From contig NZ_CP125296.1 in assembly GCF_030412785.1 (NCBI RefSeq), positions 434,001-498,000 on the forward strand: DNA of 64,000 bases. The letters are read 5' to 3'. Below the pieces are notes generated by a model. That model did no database searches. It was not told the origin of the DNA and saw only the letters and a program-made list of their open reading frames with translations. The DNA comes from Paraburkholderia sabiae. Its GTDB lineage: Bacteria > Pseudomonadota > Gammaproteobacteria > Burkholderiales > Burkholderiaceae. The first letter of the stretch is position 1. Each line of letters begins with the position of its first letter. A program made the translations under genes and the position numbers. Shown here piece by piece: positions 54,394 through 64,000 of this stretch.

Positions 54394-55833
54394 ATGCAGC
54401 GCACTATCACCGCAGATGATCCGTCATTTGCATCAACGGAAGCGCACACCAATCTGCGCGCCGCAGCGGCACTGTCGGCACGGATGGACCGCTTGCCCGT
54501 CACGCGTTATCTGTGGATGCTCGTTCTGCTGATCTCGCTCGGCGGCTTCTTCGAAGTCTACGATCTGATCTTCACCGGCTACATCGCGCCGGGCCTTGCG
54601 AAAAGCGGGATGTTGAAGACCACGACGGAATCGTTCTTCGGTCTGCAGGGCATTGCAGGTTTCATTGCATCGACGTTCGCGGGCCTGTTCGTCGGCACGT
54701 TCTGTTTCGGCTGGCTGCCCGATCGTTACGGGCGACGCAAGGTCTTCACGGTATCGCTGCTGTGGTATTCGATCGGCTCAGTGATCATGGCCTGTCAGAC
54801 CTCGCCGGAAGGGCTGATTCTGTGGCGCTTCATCACGGGCATCGGTGTCGGCATCGAGATCGTGACGATCGACAGCTACATCACCGAACTCGTGCCGCAG
54901 CACATGCGTGGCCGCGCGATGGCGTTCAATCAGGCCGTGATGTTCGCCGCCGCGCCTGCTGCCGCGATTCTTTCTTACTGGCTCGTGCCGACGACGTTCA
55001 TGGGTATCGACGGCTGGCGCTGGGTCGTATTGCTCGGCGCGGCGGGTGCGGTGATCGTGTGGTTCATTCGTCTCGTCGTGCCGGAAAGCCCGCGTTGGCT
55101 CGCGAGTCATGGGCACGTCGAACGCGGCGAGCGTGTGGTGCGCAAGATGGAAGAGATGGCCGAGGCGCAGAGCGGCCGCGCGTTGCCTGCGCCGTTGCCT
55201 ATCGTCGAGCAACCCGTGCATCGTCGCGCGTCGCTGGCCGAGTTGTGGCAAGCGCCGTATCGCTCGCGTCTGATCATGCTGATCGTGTTCAACTTCTGCC
55301 AGGCGATCGGTTATTACGGCTTCGCGAACTGGGTGCCGACGCTGCTGATCGGCCAAGGCATCACAGTGACGAAGAGCCTGCTGTATTCGTTCATCATCGC
55401 GATTGCACTGCCTTCCGGACCTTTACTCGCGATGCTGTTCGCCGACAAGGTGCAGCGCAAATGGCTGATCGTGGGTTCGGCGTTCGCTGTGGTCGTATTC
55501 GGATTGATGTTCGGCCAGATGAAAACGGTGGTGCCGCTGATCGTGCTCGGGGTGCTGATCAGCCTCGCAGGACAGACCATCTCTGTTTGCTATCACGCGT
55601 ATCAGGCCGAGCTGTTTCCGACGCGTATCCGTTGTCGCGCGAATGGCATCGTGTATTCGGCAAGCCGCGTCGGCGCGATGATGTCGGGCTTCCTCATCGC
55701 TCATCTGCTGCGTGAGTTCGGCGTCGCGGGTGTGTTCGCGGGCATTACGGCTTGCATGCTCGTCGTGATGATTTCGATCGGCGCATTCGGTCCGAAGACC
55801 AACGGCGTGCGGCTCGAAGATCTTTGCCACTGA
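54394..55833 (+). CDS. MFS uptake transporter (metabolite:proton symporter type)
   Basis: A 479-residue, twelve-helix MFS protein with RYLWMLVLLISLGGFFEVYD, the loop GWLPDRYGRRKVFTVSLLW and WRFITGIGVGIEIVTIDSYI, typical of the sugar/acid symporter branch. It is the last gene of the lyase/CoA-transferase operon, starting behind AGGAG, and probably imports the acid that the operon breaks down. A strong hairpin follows its stop. Confidence 0.87.
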   Translation: MQRTITADDPSFASTEAHTNLRAAAALSARMDRLPVTRYLWMLVLLISLGGFFEVYDLIFTGYIAPGLAKSGMLKTTTESFFGLQGIAGFIASTFAGLFVGTFCFGWLPDRYGRRKVFTVSLLWYSIGSVIMACQTSPEGLILWRFITGIGVGIEIVTIDSYITELVPQHMRGRAMAFNQAVMFAAAPAAAILSYWLVPTTFMGIDGWRWVVLLGAAGAVIVWFIRLVVPESPRWLASHGHVERGERVVRKMEEMAEAQSGRALPAPLPIVEQPVHRRASLAELWQAPYRSRLIMLIVFNFCQAIGYYGFANWVPTLLIGQGITVTKSLLYSFIIAIALPSGPLLAMLFADKVQRKWLIVGSAFAVVVFGLMFGQMKTVVPLIVLGVLISLAGQTISVCYHAYQAELFPTRIRCRANGIVYSASRVGAMMSGFLIAHLLREFGVAGVFAGITACMLVVMISIGAFGPKTNGVRLEDLCH

Positions 55834-55856
55834 AGCTGCTGTAGCGACTGAAAAGA

Positions 55857-55896
55857 AAAACGCCGGCCGGATCTTCATCGACCCGGCCGGCGTTTT
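55857..55896. terminator. Bidirectional rho-independent terminator
   Basis: AAAACGCCGGCCGG at 55857-55870 pairs perfectly with CCGGCCGGCGTTTT at 55883-55896 across a 12-base loop, flanked by A on one side and T on the other. It lies between the convergent MFS gene and glcB and can terminate transcription in both directions. Confidence 0.9.
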
Positions 55897-55912
55897 GACT
55901 ACGTGGCTCGAA

Positions 55913-58093
55913 CTACGCCTTGCCCGCAGCCTTCAATTGCAAACGGAACTTGTGCAGCAAAGGTTCCGTATAGCCGCTAGGCTGCGCGCAGCCCTCGAAC
56001 ACCAGCGCGCATGCTGCCTTGAACGCAATCGACGAATCGAAATTTGGCGCCATCGGCTTGTAGTGCGGATCGCTCGCGTTCTGCTGATCGACGACCTTCG
56101 CCATGCGCTCCATTGTCTCGCGCACGAACTCCGTCTTGATGACGCCATGACGCAGCCAGTTCGCGATGTGCTGGCTCGAAATACGCAGCGTCGCGCGGTC
56201 TTCCATCAGACCGACGTTGTGAATATCCGGCACCTTCGAACAACCGACGCCCTGATCGATCCAGCGCACCACGTAGCCGAGAATGCCTTGCGCATTGTTC
56301 TCGACTTCATTGCGGATTTCTTCGTCGCTCCATTGCGCCTTTTCGACGACGGGAATCGTCAGCAGGCCGTCGAGCAGTTCGTCGCGCACGCTCGCGAGGT
56401 CGGTGCGTTCCAGTTCCTTCTGCACGGCCTGCACATCGACCTGATGGTAGTGCAGCGCATGCAGCGTGGCAGCCGTGGGCGAGGGCACCCATGCCGTGTT
56501 CGCGCCTGCCTTCGGATGACCGATCTTCTGTTCGAGCATCGCCTTCATCAGATCGGGCATCGCCCACATGCCCTTGCCGACCTGCGCGCGACCACGCAGA
56601 CCCGCTGCGAGACCGACGAGCACGTTGCTGCGCTCATACGCGGCGATCCACCTGCTCGACTTCATATCGCCCTTGCGCATCATCGGGCCCGCTTCCATCG
56701 AACTGTGCATCTCGTCGCCCGTGCGGTCGAGGAAGCCCGTGTTGATGAACGCGACGCGCGCCTCAGCCTGGCCGATACACGCAGCGAGGTTCACGCTCGT
56801 GCGGCGTTCCTCGTCCATGATGCCCATCTTGATCGTGTTGCGCGCGAGGCCGAGCACGTCTTCGACGCGAGAGAACAGCTCGCTCGCGAATGCGACTTCA
56901 GCGGGGCCATGCATCTTCGGCTTGACGATGTAGATCGAACCTGTCCGCGAATTGAGCTTGTGCGTGCGGTCGTGCAGCGCGCACAAAGTCGTGACGACGG
57001 CGTCGAGAATGCCTTCCGGAATCTCCTTGCCGTCGCGGTCGAGCACAGCCGGATTCGTCATCAGATGACCGACGTTGCGGATGAACAGCAGCGAGCGGCC
57101 ATGCAGCGTCACGGGCTGACCGTTCGCACCGTGATACTCGCGATCCGCGTTCAGGCGGCGCGTGAACGTCTTGCCGCCCTTCGACACTTCTTCCGTCAGA
57201 TTGCCGACCATCAGGCCGAGCCAGTTGCGATAGAGCTGCACCTTGTCGTCGGCATCGACGGCTGCAACCGAGTCTTCGCAATCGATGATCGTGCTGACAG
57301 CCGCTTCCATCAGCACGTCCTTGATGTTCGCGGGGTCGGTCTTGCCGATCGAATCGGTCGCGTCGATCTGGATTTCGAAATGCAGGCCGTTGTGCCTGAT
57401 CAGCACGGCGGACGGCGCATTCGCATCGCCCTGATAGCCGATGAATTGCGCGGGATCTTGCAGCGCCGTCGTGCCATTGTTCAGCGCGACGATCAGCTTG
57501 CCGTTTTCCACGCGATAGCCGGTTGCGTCCTTGTGCGAACCGTTTTCGAGCGGCGCGGCGTCGTCGAGGAACTTGCGCGCGAACGCGATCACGCGCGCGC
57601 CGCGCACCGGATTGAACTTCGCGGTGCGCTCGGCGCCGTCCGTTTCGTCGATGGCATCGGTTCCGTACAACGCGTCGTACAGGCTGCCCCAGCGCGCGTT
57701 CGCCGCGTTCAGCGCGTAACGCTGGTTCGACAGCGGCACGACGAGCTGCGGGCCGGCCTGTTCGGCGATTTCGCGGTCGACGTTGTCCGTGGTGGCCTTC
57801 ACGTTCGCGGGCGTCGGCACGATGTAACCGATGCTTTCCAGAAAGCCGCGATACGCGCGCAGATCGCGCACCGGGCCCGGATTCGCGCGATGCCAGGTGT
57901 CCAGTTCGACCTGCAGGCGGTCGCGTTCGGCGAGCAGCGCGCGGTTCTTCGGCGCGAGGTCGTGCACGATGGCATCGAAACCTGCCCAGAACGCGGCGCT
58001 ATCGACACCGGTGCCAGGCAGGGCTTCCTTTTCGATGAACTGTTCGAGGTTCGCGGCGACCTGCAATCCGCCGCGTTGGGTCATTTGAGTCAT
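55913..58093 (-). CDS. glcB: Malate synthase G
   Basis: A 726-residue enzyme that condenses glyoxylate with acetyl-CoA to malate. Full-length isoform G features are present: [20 protein letters not shown] at the start, [58 protein letters not shown] and a C-terminal [20 protein letters not shown]. The start at 58093 gives the normal length of about 725. glcG lies 68 bases upstream on the same strand, so this is the glycolate/glyoxylate branch. Confidence 0.96.
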   Translation of the reverse strand: MTQMTQRGGLQVAANLEQFIEKEALPGTGVDSAAFWAGFDAIVHDLAPKNRALLAERDRLQVELDTWHRANPGPVRDLRAYRGFLESIGYIVPTPANVKATTDNVDREIAEQAGPQLVVPLSNQRYALNAANARWGSLYDALYGTDAIDETDGAERTAKFNPVRGARVIAFARKFLDDAAPLENGSHKDATGYRVENGKLIVALNNGTTALQDPAQFIGYQGDANAPSAVLIRHNGLHFEIQIDATDSIGKTDPANIKDVLMEAAVSTIIDCEDSVAAVDADDKVQLYRNWLGLMVGNLTEEVSKGGKTFTRRLNADREYHGANGQPVTLHGRSLLFIRNVGHLMTNPAVLDRDGKEIPEGILDAVVTTLCALHDRTHKLNSRTGSIYIVKPKMHGPAEVAFASELFSRVEDVLGLARNTIKMGIMDEERRTSVNLAACIGQAEARVAFINTGFLDRTGDEMHSSMEAGPMMRKGDMKSSRWIAAYERSNVLVGLAAGLRGRAQVGKGMWAMPDLMKAMLEQKIGHPKAGANTAWVPSPTAATLHALHYHQVDVQAVQKELERTDLASVRDELLDGLLTIPVVEKAQWSDEEIRNEVENNAQGILGYVVRWIDQGVGCSKVPDIHNVGLMEDRATLRISSQHIANWLRHGVIKTEFVRETMERMAKVVDQQNASDPHYKPMAPNFDSSIAFKAACALVFEGCAQPSGYTEPLLHKFRLQLKAAGKA

Positions 58094-58161
58094 GGGCTGT
58101 TCCAAGAGGGGCAAATTCTGGGGCAAATTCGGGGCTAATCGTTTTTCGTTCGACGTGGCAC

Positions 58162-58578
58162 TCAAGCATTCGCGTTGCTGGCAACGGCCGCGGCACCGGC
58201 CTTTGCCACTTGTGCATCCTGATCGGCCTTGACGCCGGACACGCCGACGGCACCGATCACCTGACCATTTACCACGACGGGTACGCCGCCTTCCAGCGTG
58301 CCCGACAGCGGCGCGCTGAGGAACGCGGTGCGGCCGCCGTTGATCATGTCCTCGTACTGCTTCGATTCGCGGCGGCCGAGCGCGGCCGTGCGGGCCTTGT
58401 CGCCCGCGATGTAGGCGCTGATCGGCGCGCAGTTGTCGAGGCGCAGCATCGACAGCAGATGGCCGCCGTCGTCGACCACGGCAATCGCGACGGCCCACTG
58501 GTTGCGTTCGGCTTCGGCACGCGCCGCTTCAATGATTTTCGTCGACTCGGCGACCGTCAGCACGGATTTTGTCTGCAT
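58162..58578 (-). CDS. glcG: GlcG family heme-binding protein
   Basis: A 138-residue DUF336/GlcG protein: [40 protein letters not shown] and [26 protein letters not shown]. GlcG-type proteins are encoded with glycolate oxidase and malate synthase genes; HbpS-type relatives bind heme. The ATG at 58578 is behind AGGAAA. It is directly upstream of glcB and the pair probably forms one transcript from the palindrome-containing region at 58579-58958. Confidence 0.9.
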   Translation of the reverse strand: MQTKSVLTVAESTKIIEAARAEAERNQWAVAIAVVDDGGHLLSMLRLDNCAPISAYIAGDKARTAALGRRESKQYEDMINGGRTAFLSAPLSGTLEGGVPVVVNGQVIGAVGVSGVKADQDAQVAKAGAAAVASNANA

Positions 58579-58958
58579 GTTGCGATTTCCTGAAACGATT
58601 GAAATGGTTTCGACGGCAGGCCGGACCGAACTGGCGATCGCGCACATGACAGCCGGTGCGCGCGCGCACTGCCGGCGTGCAAGCGAGGTTCAGTCTTATA
58701 TATGACTTGATATCCATTGTTCCGCGTTCTGAGCGGCTTGTCGACCCGGTGGAACACTGGTCATACCAGTTTTTCTCGCCCTATTTACGCTGGAGAGCGG
58801 CATGCAGGCAGCGCGCAAGCGCCGCGCCAGGGAAAACCCGCGCTGCGTGCGTACGACGAACGGAGTTGGGGAAGAGAGCGGAGATGTCATCCGGCGACAG
58901 GAGGCGTCGCCGGGTTCGCGAAGAGGATCGCGTGGAAGGCAGAACGGCTACCCGATGG
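58579..58958. other. Promoter region of glcG-glcB, no gene seen
   Basis: About 380 bases without a credible gene between the end of the MarR-GNAT gene and glcG. It includes an AT-rich stretch (TTATATATGACTTGATATCC near 58697) and a FadR-type palindrome at 58756-58770. Frames across it are arginine-rich antisense extensions. Confidence 0.5.
58756..58770. promoter_or_regulatory. FadR/GlcC-type palindrome ACTGGT-CAT-ACCAGT
   Basis: Perfect 6-base arms around three bases; the core TGGT-N3-ACCA equals the consensus of the FadR branch of GntR regulators, which includes GlcC. It lies 178 bases before glcG. The matching regulator is not in the window. Confidence 0.6.
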
Positions 58959-59963
58959 TCATTCCTTGCGCCGACTGCCGCGCATCCGTCCTGGCGCCGG
59001 TTTGCATCGCACGAACCGCTGTTCGACGACGGCTTTACCCCACTGCGTGCCCTCGGCTTCTTCTGTCAGTTCGAAGCCGAATGCTTCATACAGATGACGG
59101 GCGGCGTCGAGTCCCTTGAACGTCCACAGATAGGTTTCGTCGAACCGTTCGTCGACGAAAGCCATGGCGCGCGTCATCAACTGTCTGCCGATGCCTGTGC
59201 CGCGCAAGGTATCGTCGACGATGAACCAGCGCAAATGCGCGACGCGTTTCTTCGCGTTTCCGTCGATCGCCAGCGACGCCAGTGTTCTTCCGTTATCAAC
59301 GACGAGCCACAGTTGCCTGTTTTGATCGGGCAGCTTTTCCGCAAACTCTGCAAGCCCTGTCGCGACGATCTTTTCGAAGTAGACACCGAAGCCCGAGTGC
59401 TGCGAGTAGTAGCGCGCATGTAGGCTCGCAACGTCGCCGATGCAACCAGGCTGATAGCCTTCGACGATTTGCGGCACGGGCGCCGCGCTTTGTGGTTCTT
59501 TCGCGTCGTTGTCCTGTGCGAGCGCGCTGGCGTATAGAGACAGCGCGCGCACCAGCGATTGCTGATCAGAAGGCGCGAGCTTGCGCAACGCGCTCGACAC
59601 CTGATCGGTCGCGAACTTGTCGATGTTCTTGCGAAGCTGTTGACCCGCTTTGGTCAGATAAAGCTCCGAAGAGCGCGCATCATCGCTCGATGCAGTGCGC
59701 TCGACTAGCCCTGACATTTCCAGTTTCGCGATCTGCCTGCTTGCATTCGACTTGTCGAGCCGTAACAGCTGGGCGAGATCGCGCGCCTGCATGCCGGGCG
59801 TCGCGCCGATCTCGAGAATGGCGTGGACCGCGGAGGGCGCGAGATCGCTCTCCGCCAGTGTCGAGCGCATGAAACCCAGTTCGCGCACGAGCTTGCGCGA
59901 GAACTCGCGCAATTCGAGGATGGTTTTGTCGCGCGATTGAACGGGTGTGTCGACGATATCCAC
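58959..59963 (-). CDS. MarR-GNAT fusion (HTH regulator with acetyltransferase domain)
   Basis: A 334-residue two-domain protein. Residues 1-150 are a MarR winged helix (ATPGMQARDLAQLLRLDKSN ASRQIAKLEMSGLVERTAS). Residues 165-320 are a GNAT domain (LRWFIVDDTLRGTGIGRQLM, with the RGTGIG acetyl-CoA loop, and AARHLYEAFGFELTEE). Such fusions occur in several bacteria; the acetyltransferase may modify a ligand or a partner. A double palindrome covers its promoter (59984-60026), suggesting autorepression. Confidence 0.9.
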   Translation of the reverse strand: MDIVDTPVQSRDKTILELREFSRKLVRELGFMRSTLAESDLAPSAVHAILEIGATPGMQARDLAQLLRLDKSNASRQIAKLEMSGLVERTASSDDARSSELYLTKAGQQLRKNIDKFATDQVSSALRKLAPSDQQSLVRALSLYASALAQDNDAKEPQSAAPVPQIVEGYQPGCIGDVASLHARYYSQHSGFGVYFEKIVATGLAEFAEKLPDQNRQLWLVVDNGRTLASLAIDGNAKKRVAHLRWFIVDDTLRGTGIGRQLMTRAMAFVDERFDETYLWTFKGLDAARHLYEAFGFELTEEAEGTQWGKAVVEQRFVRCKPAPGRMRGSRRKE

Positions 59964-59983
59964 GGCGTGCTCCTGTCATTATG

Positions 59984-60026
59984 TAAGTTGCGCTTCGCAA
60001 CTACTATAGTTGCGAAGCGCAACTTA
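59984..60026. promoter_or_regulatory. Double palindrome, candidate MarR operator
   Basis: Twenty-base arms at 59984-60003 and 60007-60026 are exact reverse complements around the triplet CTA. Each arm itself contains an inverted repeat, AGTTGCG-CTT-CGCAACT in the first. It lies 20 bases upstream of the MarR-GNAT start, between it and the preceding gene's stop. Confidence 0.75.
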
Positions 60027-60043
60027 TGCAAGGAGCGAGATCG

Positions 60044-60595
60044 TCAGGTCATTTTCCACTTGATCGAACAGCCGAGCGTCGGCGGTTGCTCTTCGGGGCC
60101 CATTCCCGTTTGCGCAATCTGCTGCATGGCTTCGAAGAGATCGCGGCGCGCGTCGGGGATCGGGTCTTTGCGCGATGCGTCAAGTCTGCCGCGATATCGC
60201 AACGACAAACCGGCGTCGAAGCCATAGAAGTCCGGCGTACAGACGGCGGCGTATGCGCGCGCGACCTGTTGCGATTCGTCGTGCAGATACGGGAACGGCA
60301 ATTGCCATTCGGCGGCGAGTTCGACCATGCGTTCGAACGAATCTTCCGGATATGCGATGCCGTCGTTGGGATTGATGCCGACCATGCCGATGCCGAGCTT
60401 CGAAAGATCTTTTGCGTCGCGCACGATGCGCGGCAATGCGGCCTGCACATACGGACAGTGATTGCACATGAAGACAACGACGAGACCTTTCGGGCCGAGG
60501 ACGTCGTCGAGCGTATAAGTGCGCCCGTCGGTAGCGGGCAACGTAAAGCCGGGCGCTTTAGCGCCGAGTTCGCCGGGAGGGGATTCTGTCGCCAT
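60044..60595 (-). CDS. Thioredoxin-fold protein (redoxin, peroxiredoxin-like)
   Basis: A 183-residue protein: KAPGFTLPATDGRTYTLDDV, the active-site VVFMCNHCPYVQAALPRIVR with C44 and C47, and a conserved-looking C-terminal PTLGCSIKWK with C176. No signal peptide is visible, so it is cytosolic. It belongs to the AhpC/TSA-redoxin group seen in many proteobacteria whose substrate is undefined. It lies upstream of the MarR-GNAT gene on the same strand, with the double palindrome in the gap. Confidence 0.85.
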   Translation of the reverse strand: MATESPPGELGAKAPGFTLPATDGRTYTLDDVLGPKGLVVVFMCNHCPYVQAALPRIVRDAKDLSKLGIGMVGINPNDGIAYPEDSFERMVELAAEWQLPFPYLHDESQQVARAYAAVCTPDFYGFDAGLSLRYRGRLDASRKDPIPDARRDLFEAMQQIAQTGMGPEEQPPTLGCSIKWKMT

Positions 60596-60672
60596 GCATT
60601 GCTCCTTGATTGACAGTGTCGAAGAACAATTCCACGTCCATTGTGCGCCTCGTGTCTTTCAGCTGCCGAACG

Positions 60673-63417
<2,745 letters not shown>

Positions 63418-63629
63418 GGCACCTCCCGGCCGAGATCGATCGTCCGATACGTTCGATGCGTGAACGCCTGTGCTTTTCCGTCGCGAGCGCAGCGCGCGCA
63501 TGACGGAATCATGATGATAGGCGTCAACGCGCCGCGTGGCGATTCAGGGGTAAATCTATCGACCATCCTGCATCGATATGTTGATTCCGCTGCATACTTG
63601 CGCGAATCACACGCGGAAAGACATTCGAC

Positions 63630-64000
63630 ATGGATGCAAACCTCGCACGCACCTGGCTGACCTTCAGCGCCCCCGTAGCCGCTGCGCAAGTTGCCGGCCG
63701 TCCGCTCGTGGCGCTGGAATCGACGATCATCGCTCACGGCATGCCGTATCCGCAGAACGTGCGCACCGCGCGCGAAGTCGAGGCGGTGATCCGCGAAATC
63801 GGCGCGGAACCCGCGACGATTGCCGTGATCGGCGGGCGAATCCGCATCGGATTATCGGACGATGAACTCGAACTGATCGGCCGTTCCGATGGCGTGCAAA
63901 AGGTCAGCCGACGCGATCTGCCCGCCGTGCTGACGAGCGGCGGCCTCGGCGCGACGACGGTCGCCGGCACGATGATCTGCGCGGCGCTCGCCGGGATCGA
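63630..64000 (+). CDS. psuG: Pseudouridine-5'-phosphate glycosidase, N-terminal part
   Basis: The frame starts at an ATG at 63630 and runs off the right edge, giving 123 residues. RPLVALESTIIAHGMPYPQN, TIAVIGGRIRIGLSDDELEL and VSRRDLPAVLTSGGLGATTV AGTM are the defining blocks of PsuG, which splits pseudouridine 5'-phosphate into uracil and ribose 5-phosphate. The gene is divergent from the glycosidase. A PsuK kinase gene, if present, lies beyond the edge. Confidence 0.93.
   Translation, partial: MDANLARTWLTFSAPVAAAQVAGRPLVALESTIIAHGMPYPQNVRTAREVEAVIREIGAEPATIAVIGGRIRIGLSDDELELIGRSDGVQKVSRRDLPAVLTSGGLGATTVAGTMICAALAGI

Noticed and set aside
55895..58138. Plus-strand open frame of 747 codons opposite glcB
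   Set aside because: No recognisable motif, biased composition, and it lies wholly within an intact malate synthase G gene and the terminator.
57990..58498. Upstream extension of glcB through glcG to give 861 residues
   Set aside because: The extra part is a frame-shifted reading of glcG. The ATG at 58093 gives the normal malate synthase G length.

Overview
The window is GC-rich, densely packed DNA with gene content typical of a Burkholderiaceae chromosome, most like Paraburkholderia or Caballeronia. The indicators are the layout of the type VI secretion (T6SS) cluster, a persulfide dioxygenase-rhodanese fusion, hopanoid genes hpnI/hpnL, a Tat-exported phospholipase C and many LysR/IclR/MocR/MarR regulators. 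The assignment rests on protein features and gene order read by eye. No rRNA, tRNA, CRISPR array or transposase was seen.

Layout. 1-2706: the start of a cyclic-nucleotide-domain protein (cut by the edge), a small exported protein, an Ohr-type peroxidase behind a palindromic site, and a lipoprotein. 2716-10595: an IclR regulator divergent from a seven-gene operon that combines a polyamine-type ABC importer with a three-subunit, HcnABC/opine-oxidase-like dehydrogenase. 10879-12712: 1-Cys peroxiredoxin and persulfide dioxygenase-rhodanese. 12731-18428: a MocR regulator divergent from an amino-acid permease, a DadA-like oxidase carrying a perfect 51-bp tandem duplication, and a LivK-type binding protein.

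18525-42239 is the T6SS region. A compact, less GC-rich cassette on the minus strand holds a Tlde1-like (DUF2778) L,D-transpeptidase effector, a small two-helix membrane protein (candidate immunity protein) and a divergent Hcp, with overlapping reading frames. After a GNAT gene comes the main cluster: tssL-tssK-tssJ on the minus strand; a TPR lipoprotein, tssB, tssC, hcp, tssE, tssF, tssG, tssH(clpV), tssA on the plus strand; then an OmpA-like protein, tagF, tssM and tagX on the minus strand, and a conserved-looking unknown membrane protein on the plus strand. All core parts of sheath, baseplate and membrane complex are present, but no VgrG or PAAR spike gene lies in the window.

42293-64000: a small membrane protein, phospholipase C, an hpnI-hpnL pair, a HAD hydrolase, a LysR/MFS pair, a LysR-controlled HMG-CoA lyase/CoA-transferase/MFS catabolic operon, glcG-glcB (glycolate/glyoxylate) behind a FadR-type operator-like palindrome, a MarR-GNAT fusion behind a double palindrome, a thioredoxin-fold protein, a large GH63-like glycosidase and the start of psuG. 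The most notable items are the Tlde1-immunity-Hcp cassette, the tandem duplication inside the amino-acid oxidase, and a series of very clean operator-like palindromes next to matching regulator families.
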